64,000 nucleotides of DNA from the NCBI RefSeq assembly GCF_004526345.1, contig NZ_CP038213.1:3472001-3536000 (forward strand), read 5' to 3'. Of the stretch, positions 9,401 to 18,085 are shown piece after piece; within the stretch, counting starts at the first letter, position 1, and the number at the start of each line of letters is the position of its first letter. A model generated the notes under the pieces. The model was not told where the DNA came from. It searched no databases and saw only the letters and a list, made by a program, of their open reading frames with translations. Origin of the DNA: Ornithinimicrobium flavum (GTDB lineage: Bacteria > Actinomycetota > Actinomycetes > Actinomycetales > Dermatophilaceae). Position numbers and translations under genes: made by a program.

Positions 9401-10545
9401 TCAGTCGGGAACCGGCTCCAGCAGGCCCTCGGCGAGCAGGGTCCGGACGGCGTCCCGCGTGAGGGTCACCGCGTCCCCGCCCTCCGGGATCCCGAAGAGC
9501 TGCTCCAGGACCGCCGCCAGCTCCTCGACCGACGCGCCGTGCCCGGCCTGCGTACGGATGGCCGTGCCCACGGCCGAGACCCGCCGCACCTGGCCGTCCA
9601 GGAGGACGAGCGACTCCTCCTGGTGGTGCAGCTCGTCGTGGGCCGGGACGGTCCGGACGCGGGAGGGGAGCGGCATACCCTCGCCGGTCACCACGGCGAG
9701 GTCCGCCCGCAGAGCTCCTCGGCGAGCGGCTCCAGGTCCGCCACCTCGGCGTAGGTGACCCGGCGCGCCCCGCCCGTGCGGTCCAGCACCCGGGCCAGCC
9801 ACCGCAACGGCCGCTCGGTCCGCATGAAGCCCGACGACTCCGGCGTGAGCGCCATCACCGCGTCCAGCAAGGACAGCTCCTCGACGACCGGCGTGGACGC
9901 ACCGGGGTCGCGCCGGAGCAGCACGATCCCCGCGAGCCACGGCACCACCCTGGGGCCGGCGAGCCCGGCCACGCCCGGCGCCGTCTCGTCCTTGACCCCC
10001 ACCCAGTCCGGCCGGCGGACCGACAACGGCTTGAGGTAGGGCACGACCGTGCCGTCGGGTCGTACCCCCACGGTCTCGTCCGTGACGTAGCTGCGGGACG
10101 GCCCGAGGGTGCGGCACAGGGTGGTCTTGCCCGTGTTGCCCGGAGCCACGAAAACCGCGGTCGCCCCGGTCCCGGGGTGGGCGATCGCCGCGGCGTGCAG
10201 CATGAGCAGCTTACCGGTGCGGGCCGAGATGACCTCGTGGGTGACGGACTGGGTGAGCCGCTGCAGCAGGCGCCGCGGGTCCTGGTCACGGATCTCCTGC
10301 CCGCCGCGGGCCCCCGCCCCGCCGGAGGCCGGCGGGGCGTCCGGGTCCTCGAGGACCGCCCGGACCACCCTTGGCGGGCCACCGTCCCCGGCGAGGGCCT
10401 CCTCGGCGGGGTCGTCCTCCCGCAGGCACAGGTGCCAGCGGTCCCGAACCGCCTGGGCGAACATCTCGGGCAGGTGCCCGCCCACGTGGACGTCCACGTC
10501 CGTGCCGAGCGCGCGGAGCGGCACGACGAGGTCAGGCGCGGTCAC
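9401..10545 (-). CDS. HPr kinase-like P-loop protein with C-terminal PqqD-like domain, frameshifted
   Basis: About 381 residues after repair. The first 280 residues resemble the HPr-kinase/PEP carboxykinase-like ATPases found beside PqqD proteins in peptide-modification loci. VAPGNTGKTTL is a Walker A motif, followed by a VTDE segment. The C-terminal 75 residues (from LDGQVRRVSAVGTAIR to EGLLEPV) look like a PqqD domain, the part that binds precursor peptides in RiPP pathways. Kinase and PqqD parts are in different frames; the break is near 9710-9716 and fits one missing base. No radical SAM enzyme, protease or precursor peptide is visible nearby, so a stand-alone role is possible. Assignment rests on motif reading only. 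Confidence 0.6.
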
Positions 10546-10607
10546 GTCCTCACCCTATCGAGCGGCCGTCCCGCCCTCCCGGCCGAGCGCGCGTACCCTG
10601 TCCGCCC

Positions 10608-11603
10608 ATGGAGGACGACGCCACCCGGCTGCTTCACGAGGCCGCGTGGCAGGTGTATGCCGTGCCTCCCGGGGAGTTCGTCACCACCCGCACCGCGTGG
10701 GTCAGGCGGCTGCGGGGCGAGGGCCACCGGGAGGCCGCCCGGGCCGTCGGGGCGCTGCGCAAGCCGTCGGTCTCCGCCGCCGCCGTCAACGCCCTGGCCC
10801 GCTCCGAGGACCCTGTCCTGCCACGGCTGCGGGAGGTGGGCTCCCGGCTGCGGCACGCCCAGTCGGCGCTGGACGGCGCCGGCCTGGCGGCCCTGCGCGG
10901 CGAGCGCGACGCACTGCTCACCGACTGGGTCGCCGCGGCCCGGCAGCACGCCCCCGGCGGCTCCCTCACCGCGGCGGTGGAGGCGGAGGTGCGCGACACG
11001 GCCGTGGCGGCGCTGGCCGACGAGGCGGCCACGGAGGTCGTGCTCAGCGGGACGCTGACCCGGGCCCTGTCCTACAGCGGTTTCGGCGAGGTCGACGTGG
11101 CCGACGCGGTGGCCCGTACGAGCACGGGGGTGGTGCTGACCCGGATCGAGGGAGGGCGCGGCGAGGACGAGGACGAGGGCGAGGACGGGCAGGGGAACAA
11201 GGACGAGGGCGAGGGCGACGACGACGAGCCCGAACCGGACGCTGCGCCGGAGAGCGACGAGCCGGACGAGGCGCCGGAGGACGACGCCGAGCCGGAGGAC
11301 GCACTCGCCGACCTGCGGGAGGAGGTCGAGCGGGCTGAGTCGGAGGTCGCCGAGGCCCGGGACCGTCGTCGGGCGGCGGCGGCCGAGGACGGGGCGGCGG
11401 GGTCGCGGATGACGGAGGCGGAGCAGGCCGTCGAGGCGGCGCGGCAGGTGCTGGAGGCTGCTGAGCAGCAGCTCCGGGAGGCCTCGGAGGCCCGCTCCGC
11501 GACGGCCGAGGCCCTGAGCGCGGCGGAAGCCGCGCTCTCCGCCGCCCGGGCGCGACGCGACACCGCGCGGCAGGAGCTCGAGGAGGCCGAGGACGCCGGC
11601 TGA
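10608..11603 (+). CDS. Hypothetical protein with acidic linker and C-terminal coiled coil
   Basis: 331 residues, cytoplasmic, no signal peptide or membrane segment. Residues 1-185 form an Ala/Arg-rich helical domain with a conserved-looking VNALAR stretch. Residues about 186-235 are an extremely acidic low-complexity linker of Asp, Glu, Gly and Pro. The last 100 residues are a heptad-like Glu/Ala/Arg coiled coil. I do not recognise the family. The same architecture of a basic head, acidic linker and coiled coil occurs in actinobacterial proteins annotated only as hypothetical. The ATG at 10608 is preceded by no strong ribosome site. It is convergent with bioY, with 7 bases between them. Confidence 0.75.
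   Translation: MEDDATRLLHEAAWQVYAVPPGEFVTTRTAWVRRLRGEGHREAARAVGALRKPSVSAAAVNALARSEDPVLPRLREVGSRLRHAQSALDGAGLAALRGERDALLTDWVAAARQHAPGGSLTAAVEAEVRDTAVAALADEAATEVVLSGTLTRALSYSGFGEVDVADAVARTSTGVVLTRIEGGRGEDEDEGEDGQGNKDEGEGDDDEPEPDAAPESDEPDEAPEDDAEPEDALADLREEVERAESEVAEARDRRRAAAAEDGAAGSRMTEAEQAVEAARQVLEAAEQQLREASEARSATAEALSAAEAALSAARARRDTARQELEEAEDAG
10655..10662. repeat. GTATGCCG word, one of at least 22 dispersed copies
   Basis: Exact copies of GTATGCCG or its complement CGGCATAC were read at 4691, 8444, 9671, 10655, 12300, 15827, 16018, 16653, 18174, 19796, 21358, 24451, 28666, 29876, 39954, 41244, 41569, 44947, 48404, 52531, 54489 and 63904 (first base of each). They occur in coding and intergenic DNA on both strands. 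The span given is one example. Confidence 0.8.
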
Positions 11604-11610
11604 TCCTGCC

Positions 11611-12222
11611 TCAGCGGCGCCGGGAGTCCAACCGGCCGACGAGGCGCCAGGCGAGCGGGAAGACCGCAGCCGCGACGGCCGCCTTGATCAGCCCGGGCAC
11701 GAGGAAGGGCGTGACGCCGGCGGCGAGGATGACGGCCGGGTCGGTCATCCCGAGGACCGTGGCCATCCAGGGCACACCGACGACGAAGGGCGCCGCGGTG
11801 GCCAGGAGGAAGCCGCCCATCGCGAGCACCACGTGGCGGTCCCAGGCGCGCTCGGCCGCCCAGCCGGCGATCGCCGCGGCCCCGATGAAGCCGATGACGA
11901 AGCCGAAGGACGGTGCCAGGACGTAGGCGGGACCGCCCGCCCCGCCGGCGAAGACGGGTGCCCCCAGCAGACCGGCGACCAGGTACGTCGTGAGGGCCGC
12001 GGCGCCGCGGCGCATGCCCAGGGCGCCACCTACGAGCATCACGCCGAGCGTCTGACCGGTGATCGGCACCGGCCCGATGCGCCACTCGGCCTGCGCGAGC
12101 AGGCCCACGACGGCGGCACCGGCGACGACGAGCCCGACGTCCACGAGGGTGCTGCTGCGGGGGAGGACACGGTCGGCGAGGACGCCGAGGCCTGGACGCG
12201 AGGGGACCGCTGCTGTCGACAT
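11611..12222 (-). CDS. bioY: Biotin transporter BioY (ECF S-component)
   Basis: Substrate-binding membrane subunit of an energy-coupling factor transporter for biotin; 203 residues, six predicted helices. The block VPITGQTLGVMLVGGALG (residues about 53-70), the following RRGAAALTTYLVAGLLGAPVFAGG and the later GFVIGF segment are BioY hallmarks. No BioM/BioN genes are adjacent, so it either works alone or shares an ECF module elsewhere. The ATG at 12222 gives a 30-residue N-terminal extension typical of actinobacterial BioY. It is divergent from pfkA. I saw no BirA-type operator that I could name with certainty. Confidence 0.9.
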   Translation of the reverse strand: MSTAAVPSRPGLGVLADRVLPRSSTLVDVGLVVAGAAVVGLLAQAEWRIGPVPITGQTLGVMLVGGALGMRRGAAALTTYLVAGLLGAPVFAGGAGGPAYVLAPSFGFVIGFIGAAAIAGWAAERAWDRHVVLAMGGFLLATAAPFVVGVPWMATVLGMTDPAVILAAGVTPFLVPGLIKAAVAAAVFPLAWRLVGRLDSRRR

Positions 12223-12322
12223 GGCGGACAGGATGGCACAGCACCGGCCCCCCTCGCCGGGGAGTCCCCCGGCGACGCGTTCGCGCGGGCCGGGGCCGAC
12301 GGCATACCCTGTCAGGGCGACG

Positions 12323-12345
12323 ACGCCGGCCCGAGGGGCCGGCGT
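12323..12345 (+). promoter_or_regulatory. 10-bp hairpin in the bioY-pfkA intergenic region
   Basis: ACGCCGGCCC and GGGCCGGCGT enclose a GAG triloop, a perfect 10-bp GC stem. The element sits between divergent genes, upstream of pfkA, so it is either in the pfkA 5' leader or part of the promoter region. It is not a gene-end terminator, since no plus-strand gene ends just before it. Confidence 0.5.
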
Positions 12346-12350
12346 TCCCA

Positions 12351-12382
12351 TGTCCCGCACCGCAGCTGTCCCGCACCGCAGC
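12351..12382 (+). repeat. 16-bp perfect tandem duplication before the pfkA ribosome site
   Basis: TGTCCCGCACCGCAGC occurs twice head to tail, ending two bases before the AAGGA ribosome-binding sequence of pfkA. It may be a replication-slippage product or a repeated regulator site. Confidence 0.8.
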
Positions 12383-12397
12383 CCAAGGATGGATCGT

Positions 12398-13417
12398 ATG
12401 AAGATCGGCCTCCTCACCGCCGGGGGCGACTGCCCCGGCCTCAACGCCGTCATCCGGGGCGTCGTCCTCAAGGGCGACCGGATTTACGACCACGAGTTCG
12501 TCGGGGTCAAGGACGGCTTCCGGGGGCTGGTCGAGGATGACATCGTCCCCCTGCCGCGCCAGCGGGTCCGCGGGCTGTCCAAGGTCGGCGGCACGATCCT
12601 CGGCACGTCCCGGGTCAGCCCGATCGCGAACGGCGGGACCGGGCGGGTCAAGGCGGTCATGGACAAGCACCAGATCGACGCGCTCGTCGCCATCGGGGGT
12701 GAGGGCACGCTGACCGTGGCCCGGATGTTCCACGACGACGGCATCAACGTCGTCGGCGTCCCCAAGACGATCGACAACGACCTGTCGGCCACCGACCGCA
12801 CCTTCGGCTTCGACACCGCGGTGTCCGTGGCGACCGAGTCGATCGACCGGCTCCGCACCACGGGCGAGGCCCACAGCCGCTGCATGGTCGTCGAGGTCAT
12901 GGGACGTCACGTGGGCTGGATCGCGCTCCACGCCGGCCTGGCCTCCGGGGCGCACGCCATCCTCATCCCCGAGGTCCCCGTCACCCCCGAGCAGCTGTGC
13001 GACTGGGTGCAGCACGCGCACGACCGCGGACGCGCCCCGACCGTCGTGGTGGCCGAGGGCTTCACCTTCGCCGGCCAGGGCCGGGTCGAGAGCGAGCAGG
13101 TCGACGGCTTCGGACGACCGGTGCTCGGCGGCATCGGCGAGCAGGTCACGCGGATCGTCGAGGAGCGCACCGGGATCGAGACCCGCAACACCACGCTCGG
13201 TCACCTGCAGCGGGGCGGCGTGCCGAGCTCCTACGACCGGGTGCTCGCGACCCGCTTCGGCACCGCGGCGGTGGACGCCGTGAGCAACAAGCTGTGGGGC
13301 ACGATGGTGGCGCTCCAGGGGATCGACATCGCCAACGTCCCCCTGAGCGAGGCGACGAGCCACCTCAAGACGGTCCCGCGGGAGCAGTGGGACGAGGCGG
13401 CGATCCTCTTCGGCTGA
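12398..13417 (+). CDS. pfkA: 6-phosphofructokinase (group III, PKTIDND type)
   Basis: Phosphorylates fructose 6-phosphate in glycolysis. 339 residues. Motifs seen: GGDCPG at residues 9-14, GGEGTL at 100-105 and PKTIDND at 122-128. The lysine in PKTIDND places it in the group III phosphofructokinases, whose members use ATP or pyrophosphate; the glycine in GGEGTL is typical of the ATP-using forms of actinomycetes. The start at 12398 has AAGGA eight bases upstream; an in-frame ATG nine bases earlier overlaps that site and is less likely. Divergent from bioY and preceded by a hairpin and a 16-bp tandem repeat. Confidence 0.93.
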   Translation: MKIGLLTAGGDCPGLNAVIRGVVLKGDRIYDHEFVGVKDGFRGLVEDDIVPLPRQRVRGLSKVGGTILGTSRVSPIANGGTGRVKAVMDKHQIDALVAIGGEGTLTVARMFHDDGINVVGVPKTIDNDLSATDRTFGFDTAVSVATESIDRLRTTGEAHSRCMVVEVMGRHVGWIALHAGLASGAHAILIPEVPVTPEQLCDWVQHAHDRGRAPTVVVAEGFTFAGQGRVESEQVDGFGRPVLGGIGEQVTRIVEERTGIETRNTTLGHLQRGGVPSSYDRVLATRFGTAAVDAVSNKLWGTMVALQGIDIANVPLSEATSHLKTVPREQWDEAAILFG

Positions 13418-13448
13418 CGTCACCGCCCTGGTCCCCTGGTTCCTCGGG

Positions 13449-13844
13449 GTGGGCTTCACCCTGCTCGGTGGGCTCCTCGCGTGGTCCGGCCTGTCCTCGG
13501 TCGCTCGCCACGTGCGCCGCTCGCGCACCTGGTCACGCGCCAGGGCGACCGTGGTCGGCTACGACTGGCGTGGGCGCTCGGGCAAGGAGGTCCAGCACTG
13601 GGTGATGGAGCGCACCGACTCCCTGGGCCGCACCCACCGGACGCTCAGCGAGCTGGGGTCCTCGGGCGGCACGCTGCGCCGCTTCCCCTTCGACGTCGAC
13701 GTCCTGGTCGATCCGGCCGACGGGTCGACCTTCGTGCTCGCCGGGGGCTGCCGCTCCGGCTGGGGCGGACTCCTCCTGGGCCTCGGAGGCAGCTTCTTCC
13801 TCCTGGTCGGCCTGGTCGTGCTCGGGTTCCTCGTCCGGGGCTGA
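13449..13844 (+). CDS. DUF3592-like small membrane protein
   Basis: 131 residues with one hydrophobic segment at each end (about 2-20 and 100-128) and a beta-rich domain between. The SRARATVVGYDW stretch and later FDVDVLVDPADGS, with a C-terminal helix pair, match the layout of DUF3592 proteins, a family of unknown function. The hydrophobic stretch continues upstream of the GTG at 13449 without another usable start, so the true N-terminus may be a rarer codon. It follows pfkA by 31 bases and could be co-transcribed. Confidence 0.6.
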   Translation: MGFTLLGGLLAWSGLSSVARHVRRSRTWSRARATVVGYDWRGRSGKEVQHWVMERTDSLGRTHRTLSELGSSGGTLRRFPFDVDVLVDPADGSTFVLAGGCRSGWGGLLLGLGGSFFLLVGLVVLGFLVRG

Positions 13845-13877
13845 GCCTGTCCGCGACCCACCCCTAGGATCCGGGGT

Positions 13878-15068
13878 ATGACGCTCCTCGCCGACGCCCG
13901 GGCCCTCCAGGACGACCTCGTGCGGCTGCGCCGCGCATTGCACCGGCACCCCGAGGTGGGGCTGGACAACCCCCGCACCCAGCAGCTGGTGCTCGAGGCG
14001 CTGGAGGGGCTGCCCCTGGAGATCACGACCGGCACGGGCACGACCTCGGTCGTGGCGGTCCTGCGCGGTGCCCGCCCCGGGCCCACCGTGCTGCTGCGCG
14101 GCGACACGGACGGGCTGCCGGTCACCGAGGCCACGGGTCTGGACTTCGCCGCCACCACCGGCACCATGCACGCCTGCGGTCACGACCTGCACACCGCCGG
14201 CCTCGTGGGGGCGGCGCGCCTGCTCTGTGCGCGCCGGGACGAGCTCGCCGGGTCGATCCTCTTCATGTTCCAGCCGGGCGAGGAGGGTTACGGCGGGGCG
14301 AAGGTGATGCTCGAGGAGGGGCTGCTGGAGGCCAGTGGAGAGCGGCCCGTGGCGGCCTACGCCATCCACGTCTCCCCCGGCCCGCGCGGCGTCTTCTGGC
14401 ACCGCCCCGGCCCGGTGCTCGCGGGCTCCAACGTCCTGCAGATCACCGTCCACGGCCGGGGCGGCCACGGCTCCCAGCCCCACAAGGCTGCCGACCCCGT
14501 CGCGGCGCTGCTGGAGATCGGCACCGCCCTGCAGACGATGGTCACCCGCAGGTTCGACGTCGGGGACCCGGTCGTCCTCTCGGTCACCCGGCTGCGGGCG
14601 GGCGAGGCGGTCAACGTCATCCCCGGCACGGCGTCGCTCGGCGCCACGGTCCGCACCCTCTCGGACACCAACGTCGAGGCGGTCCGCACGCACGCCACCG
14701 CGCTGGCCGCGGGGATCGCCTCGGCCCACGGGTGCACCGCCGAGGTGTCCCTGGAGGTCCAGTACCCCGTCACCGTCAACGACGACGCCGAGACCGCCTG
14801 GGTCGCCGAGCAGCTCACCGACGTCTTCGGGGCCGAGCGGGTGCAGGAGCGCCCCACCCCCCTCATGGGGTCCGAGGACTTCAGCTACGTCCTGGCCCAG
14901 GTGCCCGGCACCTTCTTCTTCCTCCAGTGCAGCCCGCCGGAGGTCGACCCCGACACCGCCCCCTACAACCACTCCCCCGAGGTGCTCTTCGACGACGCCG
15001 TCCTCGGCGACCAGGCGGCCGCGCTGGCGATGCTGGCGCTGCGGCGGCTGGCCCGGGGGGACGGATGA
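13878..15068 (+). CDS. M20 family amidohydrolase (hippurate/N-acyl amino acid hydrolase type)
   Basis: Metal-dependent hydrolase of the M20D (HipO/AmhX) group that removes acyl groups from amino acids; 396 residues, cytoplasmic. The LRRALHRHPEVGLDN start is typical. HACGHDLHT at about residue 97 supplies a metal-binding Cys/His pair, FQPGEEG at about 133-139 the catalytic glutamates, and GRGGHGSQPHKA the dimerisation-domain histidine region. A C-terminal GSEDFSYVLA motif completes the set. The exact substrate is not predictable. The stop overlaps the next start by four bases (ATGA), so it is translated with the threonine deaminase gene. Confidence 0.9.
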   Translation: MTLLADARALQDDLVRLRRALHRHPEVGLDNPRTQQLVLEALEGLPLEITTGTGTTSVVAVLRGARPGPTVLLRGDTDGLPVTEATGLDFAATTGTMHACGHDLHTAGLVGAARLLCARRDELAGSILFMFQPGEEGYGGAKVMLEEGLLEASGERPVAAYAIHVSPGPRGVFWHRPGPVLAGSNVLQITVHGRGGHGSQPHKAADPVAALLEIGTALQTMVTRRFDVGDPVVLSVTRLRAGEAVNVIPGTASLGATVRTLSDTNVEAVRTHATALAAGIASAHGCTAEVSLEVQYPVTVNDDAETAWVAEQLTDVFGAERVQERPTPLMGSEDFSYVLAQVPGTFFFLQCSPPEVDPDTAPYNHSPEVLFDDAVLGDQAAALAMLALRRLARGDG

Positions 15069-16318
15069 GCGACCTGCCGCTCCCCACCGCCGACGACGTC
15101 GACGCCGCCGCGGAGCGGATCGCGGGCAAGGTCACCCGCACCCCCCTGCAGCGCAGCGAGCGGCTCTCGGAGGCCACGGGGGCCGACGTCTGGCTCAAGC
15201 GGGAGGACCTGCAGCCGGTGCGCTCCTACAAGGGTCGTGGCGCCGCCAACCTCATCGCCCAGCTGGACAGCGAGCAGATCTGGGCGGGCGTCGTCTGCGC
15301 CAGCGCCGGCAACCACGCCCAGGGGGTCGCCCACGCCTGCGCGACCCTCGGGGTGAACGCCCGGATCTACCTGCCCGCCAACACCCCCCGGCAGAAGCGC
15401 GACCGGGTCGCTGCCCTGGGCGGGGACTGGGTGGAGACGGTGGTGGGGGGTCGGACCTACGACGAGGCCGCCGACGCGGCACGGGCCGACGCCGAGCGCA
15501 CCGGGGCCACGCCCGTCCCGGCCTTCGACCACCCGCACACCATCGCCGGCCAGGGCACGATCGTCCGCGAGATCGTCGAGGACCTCCCGGCTCCGCCGGA
15601 CGTGGTCGTCCTGCCCTGCGGGGGCGGCGGGCTGCTGGCCGGGGCGCTGACCTGGCTGCGCGAGCGCCACCCGCAGGTCCGGGTCGTGGGCGCCGAGCCC
15701 GCGGGCGCGGCCTGCATGATCGCGGCGACCCACGCCGGGGCCCCCGTGACCCTGCCAGAGATCGACCGCTTCGTCGACGGGGCGGCGGTGGCCCGGGCCG
15801 GCGACCGCACCTACGAGGTGGTGGCACGGCATACCCCCGAGCTGGTCGCCGTCCCCGAGGGCGCGGTGTGCACCGAGATGATCGCGCTCTACCAGACCGA
15901 GGGCATCATCGCCGAGCCTGCCGGGGCCCTGGCCTCCGCCGCGCTGGCCGGCCTGCGGGTGGAGCCCGGTCTGACGGTCGTGGCCGTGGTCTCGGGGGGC
16001 AACAACGACCTGCTGCGGTATGCCGAGGTCGTCGAGCGGTCGCTCATCCACGAGGGGCTCAAGCACTACTTCCTCGTCGACTTCCCGCAGGAGCCGGGGA
16101 TGCTGCGGCGGTTCCTCGACGAGGTGCTGGGGCCGGACGACGACATCGCGCTGTTCGAGTACGTCAAGCGCAACAACCGCGAGACCGGTCCCGCTCTCGT
16201 GGGCATCGAGCTCGGGGCCCGCGAGGACCTGTCCCCGCTCCTGGAGCGGATGGCCGCCAGCTCCATGGAGGTGCAACCGATCGCGCCGGACAGCCCGCTC
16301 TTCCGCTTCGTGCTCTGA
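15065..16318 (+). CDS. ilvA: Threonine ammonia-lyase (biosynthetic, short ACT-like tail)
   Basis: PLP-dependent deamination of threonine to 2-oxobutyrate, the first step to isoleucine. 417 residues. PLP lysine Lys56 lies in RSYKGRGA; the phosphate-binding CGGGGLL loop is around residue 180; SAGNHAQGVA is another family motif. The C-terminal 90 residues (from LIHEGLKHYFLVDFPQEPG) form one ACT-like regulatory domain, as in the Corynebacterium enzyme, so feedback control by isoleucine is likely. It overlaps the M20 hydrolase gene by four bases and is convergent with the siderophore operon. Confidence 0.93.
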   Translation: MSDLPLPTADDVDAAAERIAGKVTRTPLQRSERLSEATGADVWLKREDLQPVRSYKGRGAANLIAQLDSEQIWAGVVCASAGNHAQGVAHACATLGVNARIYLPANTPRQKRDRVAALGGDWVETVVGGRTYDEAADAARADAERTGATPVPAFDHPHTIAGQGTIVREIVEDLPAPPDVVVLPCGGGGLLAGALTWLRERHPQVRVVGAEPAGAACMIAATHAGAPVTLPEIDRFVDGAAVARAGDRTYEVVARHTPELVAVPEGAVCTEMIALYQTEGIIAEPAGALASAALAGLRVEPGLTVVAVVSGGNNDLLRYAEVVERSLIHEGLKHYFLVDFPQEPGMLRRFLDEVLGPDDDIALFEYVKRNNRETGPALVGIELGAREDLSPLLERMAASSMEVQPIAPDSPLFRFVL

Positions 16319-16325
16319 GCGGCGG

Positions 16326-17204
16326 TCAGCCCCGTGGCCGGCCCAGGATCCAGTAGGCGCAGAAGTAGACCGACGTCCTGGCCAGGCCACGGTCGCGCAC
16401 GAGGTGACGCCGCACCTGCGCGGCCAGCTCCTGCTCGCCCGAGACCCAGCCGTAGTCCGGCTGCGGCAGGTCGGCCGCGCGGACCGCCTCGACCAGGGCC
16501 TCGCCCGGACGGCGCTTGCCGCGGTGCACCACGGTCAGCGTTCCGAGCTCGGGCTCGGGCACGTCGGGCACCGCGCCGGGGGCGGTCTCGAGCAGCACGT
16601 GCAGCTCGGTGCCGGTGCCGCGGGCGCCCTCGACGATCTGCACCATCGAGGGGTATGCCGTCTCGTCGCCGGCGATGACCTGCACCCGGGCGTCGGCCGG
16701 CGGGTGGTAGCAGGTGGTGCCGGTCTGCACGGCGAGCTCGTCGCCGGCTGCGGCGTCGCGGACCCACCGCGCGCCGGGGCCCTCCTCGACCTCGCCCTCG
16801 GGGTGCAGCACGACCTCGACGTCCAGCTCGGCGAGCCCGGGCCGCCAGGCGCGCACGGTGTACCAGCGCACCTCGGGGCGGGTCTCCTCGGGCATCTCGC
16901 CGATGACGGGACGCGGGTTGGGGCCGCTGATGCCCGACAGGTCGGGCAGCGTCGTGCCCGGGCGGGGCATGACGAGGCCGACGTACTCGTCGGGCCCGAG
17001 CGGGGCGTACCAGGCGGCCAGGCTCGGCGCGTGCACGGTGAGGCGGCGCAGCTGCGGCGCGACCCACTCGGCCCGCAGCACGGTGGCGGGCACGCAGGCG
17101 TGCTCGGAGCGCTCCAGCGGCATCGCCATGGTGCGGGCGTAGACCTCGGAGGTCACGCGCTCGGCCGCCTGGCGGGGAAGGGTGCCGGTCAGGGGTGCGG
17201 TCAT
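16326..17204 (-). CDS. Siderophore-interacting protein (FAD-linked ferric reductase, ViuB/YqjH-like)
   Basis: Flavin reductase that releases iron from imported ferric siderophores; 292 residues, cytoplasmic. An N-terminal ferredoxin-reductase-like FAD-binding barrel (LRRLTVHAP, then EVRWYTVRAWRPG, the RxYTxR-type FAD motif) is followed by an NAD(P)H-binding domain (VQVIAGDETAYPSM). The ending WILGRPRG region is usual for the SIP family. The ATG overlaps the stop of the ABC ATPase gene by four bases. It is the last gene of the fepB-fepD-fepG-fepC-SIP operon, so iron regulation through the upstream box is expected. Confidence 0.92.
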   Translation of the reverse strand: MTAPLTGTLPRQAAERVTSEVYARTMAMPLERSEHACVPATVLRAEWVAPQLRRLTVHAPSLAAWYAPLGPDEYVGLVMPRPGTTLPDLSGISGPNPRPVIGEMPEETRPEVRWYTVRAWRPGLAELDVEVVLHPEGEVEEGPGARWVRDAAAGDELAVQTGTTCYHPPADARVQVIAGDETAYPSMVQIVEGARGTGTELHVLLETAPGAVPDVPEPELGTLTVVHRGKRRPGEALVEAVRAADLPQPDYGWVSGEQELAAQVRRHLVRDRGLARTSVYFCAYWILGRPRG

Positions 17205-18085
17205 CGCAGGACCTCCAGCCCGGCGGCCGCCCCGCGGACCATCTCGGGGGCGAGGCGCGGGGTGCCCGCGGTGCCCAGGACGTGCCCGACCGGCCGGTGC
17301 CGGCCGAGCGGGATGACGGACAGGTCCCCCGTGGCCTCCTGCCACAGCACGCGACAGGTGATGCCGAAGACGTCGCAGACGGTCTCGGCGGTGACGACGC
17401 TGCGGGGGTCGCCCTCGGCGACCACCTGCCCGCCGCGCATGGCCACCAGGTGGTCTGCGTAGCGGGCGGCCATCGCCAGGTCGTGCAGGACCATCACCAC
17501 GGTGGTGCCGCGGTCGACGGACAGGTCGCGCACGAGGTCGAGCACCTCCACCTGGTGGGCGATGTCGAGGAAGCTCGTCGGCTCGTCGAGCAGCAGCAGG
17601 TCGGTGCGCTGGGCCAGGACCATCGCGATCCACACCCGCTGGCGCTGGCCGCCGGAGAGCTCGGTCACCTCGCGGCTGACCAGGGGCGTGGTGGCCGTGA
17701 GCTCGAGCGCCTCGGCCACGACCTCGTCGTCCTCGCGGGTCCACTGGCGCAGCAGCCCGTGATGGGGGTGCCGCCCGCGGGCGACGAGCTCGCCGACGGT
17801 GATGCCCTCGGGCACGACCGGGTGCTGCGGGAGCAGGGCCATCGACCGGGCGACCTGGCGGGTGGGCATCCGGTGCACGTCCCGGTCACCGAGCAGCACC
17901 CGGCCGTCCTGGGGACGCAGCAGCCGCGACAGCCCGCGCAGCAGCGTCGACTTGCCGCAGCCGTTGGGGCCCACGATGGCGGTGACCTTGCCCTCGGGGA
18001 CGGTCAGGTCGAGGTCGTGCACGATGGTCCGCTCGCCGTAGCCGAGGCTGAGCCGCTCGGCCCGGAGCACGGAGGAGGAGGTCAT
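17201..18085 (-). CDS. fepC: Siderophore ABC transporter ATP-binding protein
   Basis: ATPase that drives ferric-siderophore import; 294 residues. Walker A is GPNGCGKST, the signature motif LSGGQRQRVWIAM and Walker B LLLLDEPTSFLD are intact, and the switch histidine is in VLHDLAMA. The family is FepC/FecE. The start at 18085 overlaps the upstream permease stop by four bases. The C-terminal 40 residues after the VLWQEATG region are longer than in FepC and may be lineage specific. Confidence 0.93.
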   Translation of the reverse strand: MTSSSVLRAERLSLGYGERTIVHDLDLTVPEGKVTAIVGPNGCGKSTLLRGLSRLLRPQDGRVLLGDRDVHRMPTRQVARSMALLPQHPVVPEGITVGELVARGRHPHHGLLRQWTREDDEVVAEALELTATTPLVSREVTELSGGQRQRVWIAMVLAQRTDLLLLDEPTSFLDIAHQVEVLDLVRDLSVDRGTTVVMVLHDLAMAARYADHLVAMRGGQVVAEGDPRSVVTAETVCDVFGITCRVLWQEATGDLSVIPLGRHRPVGHVLGTAGTPRLAPEMVRGAAAGLEVLR

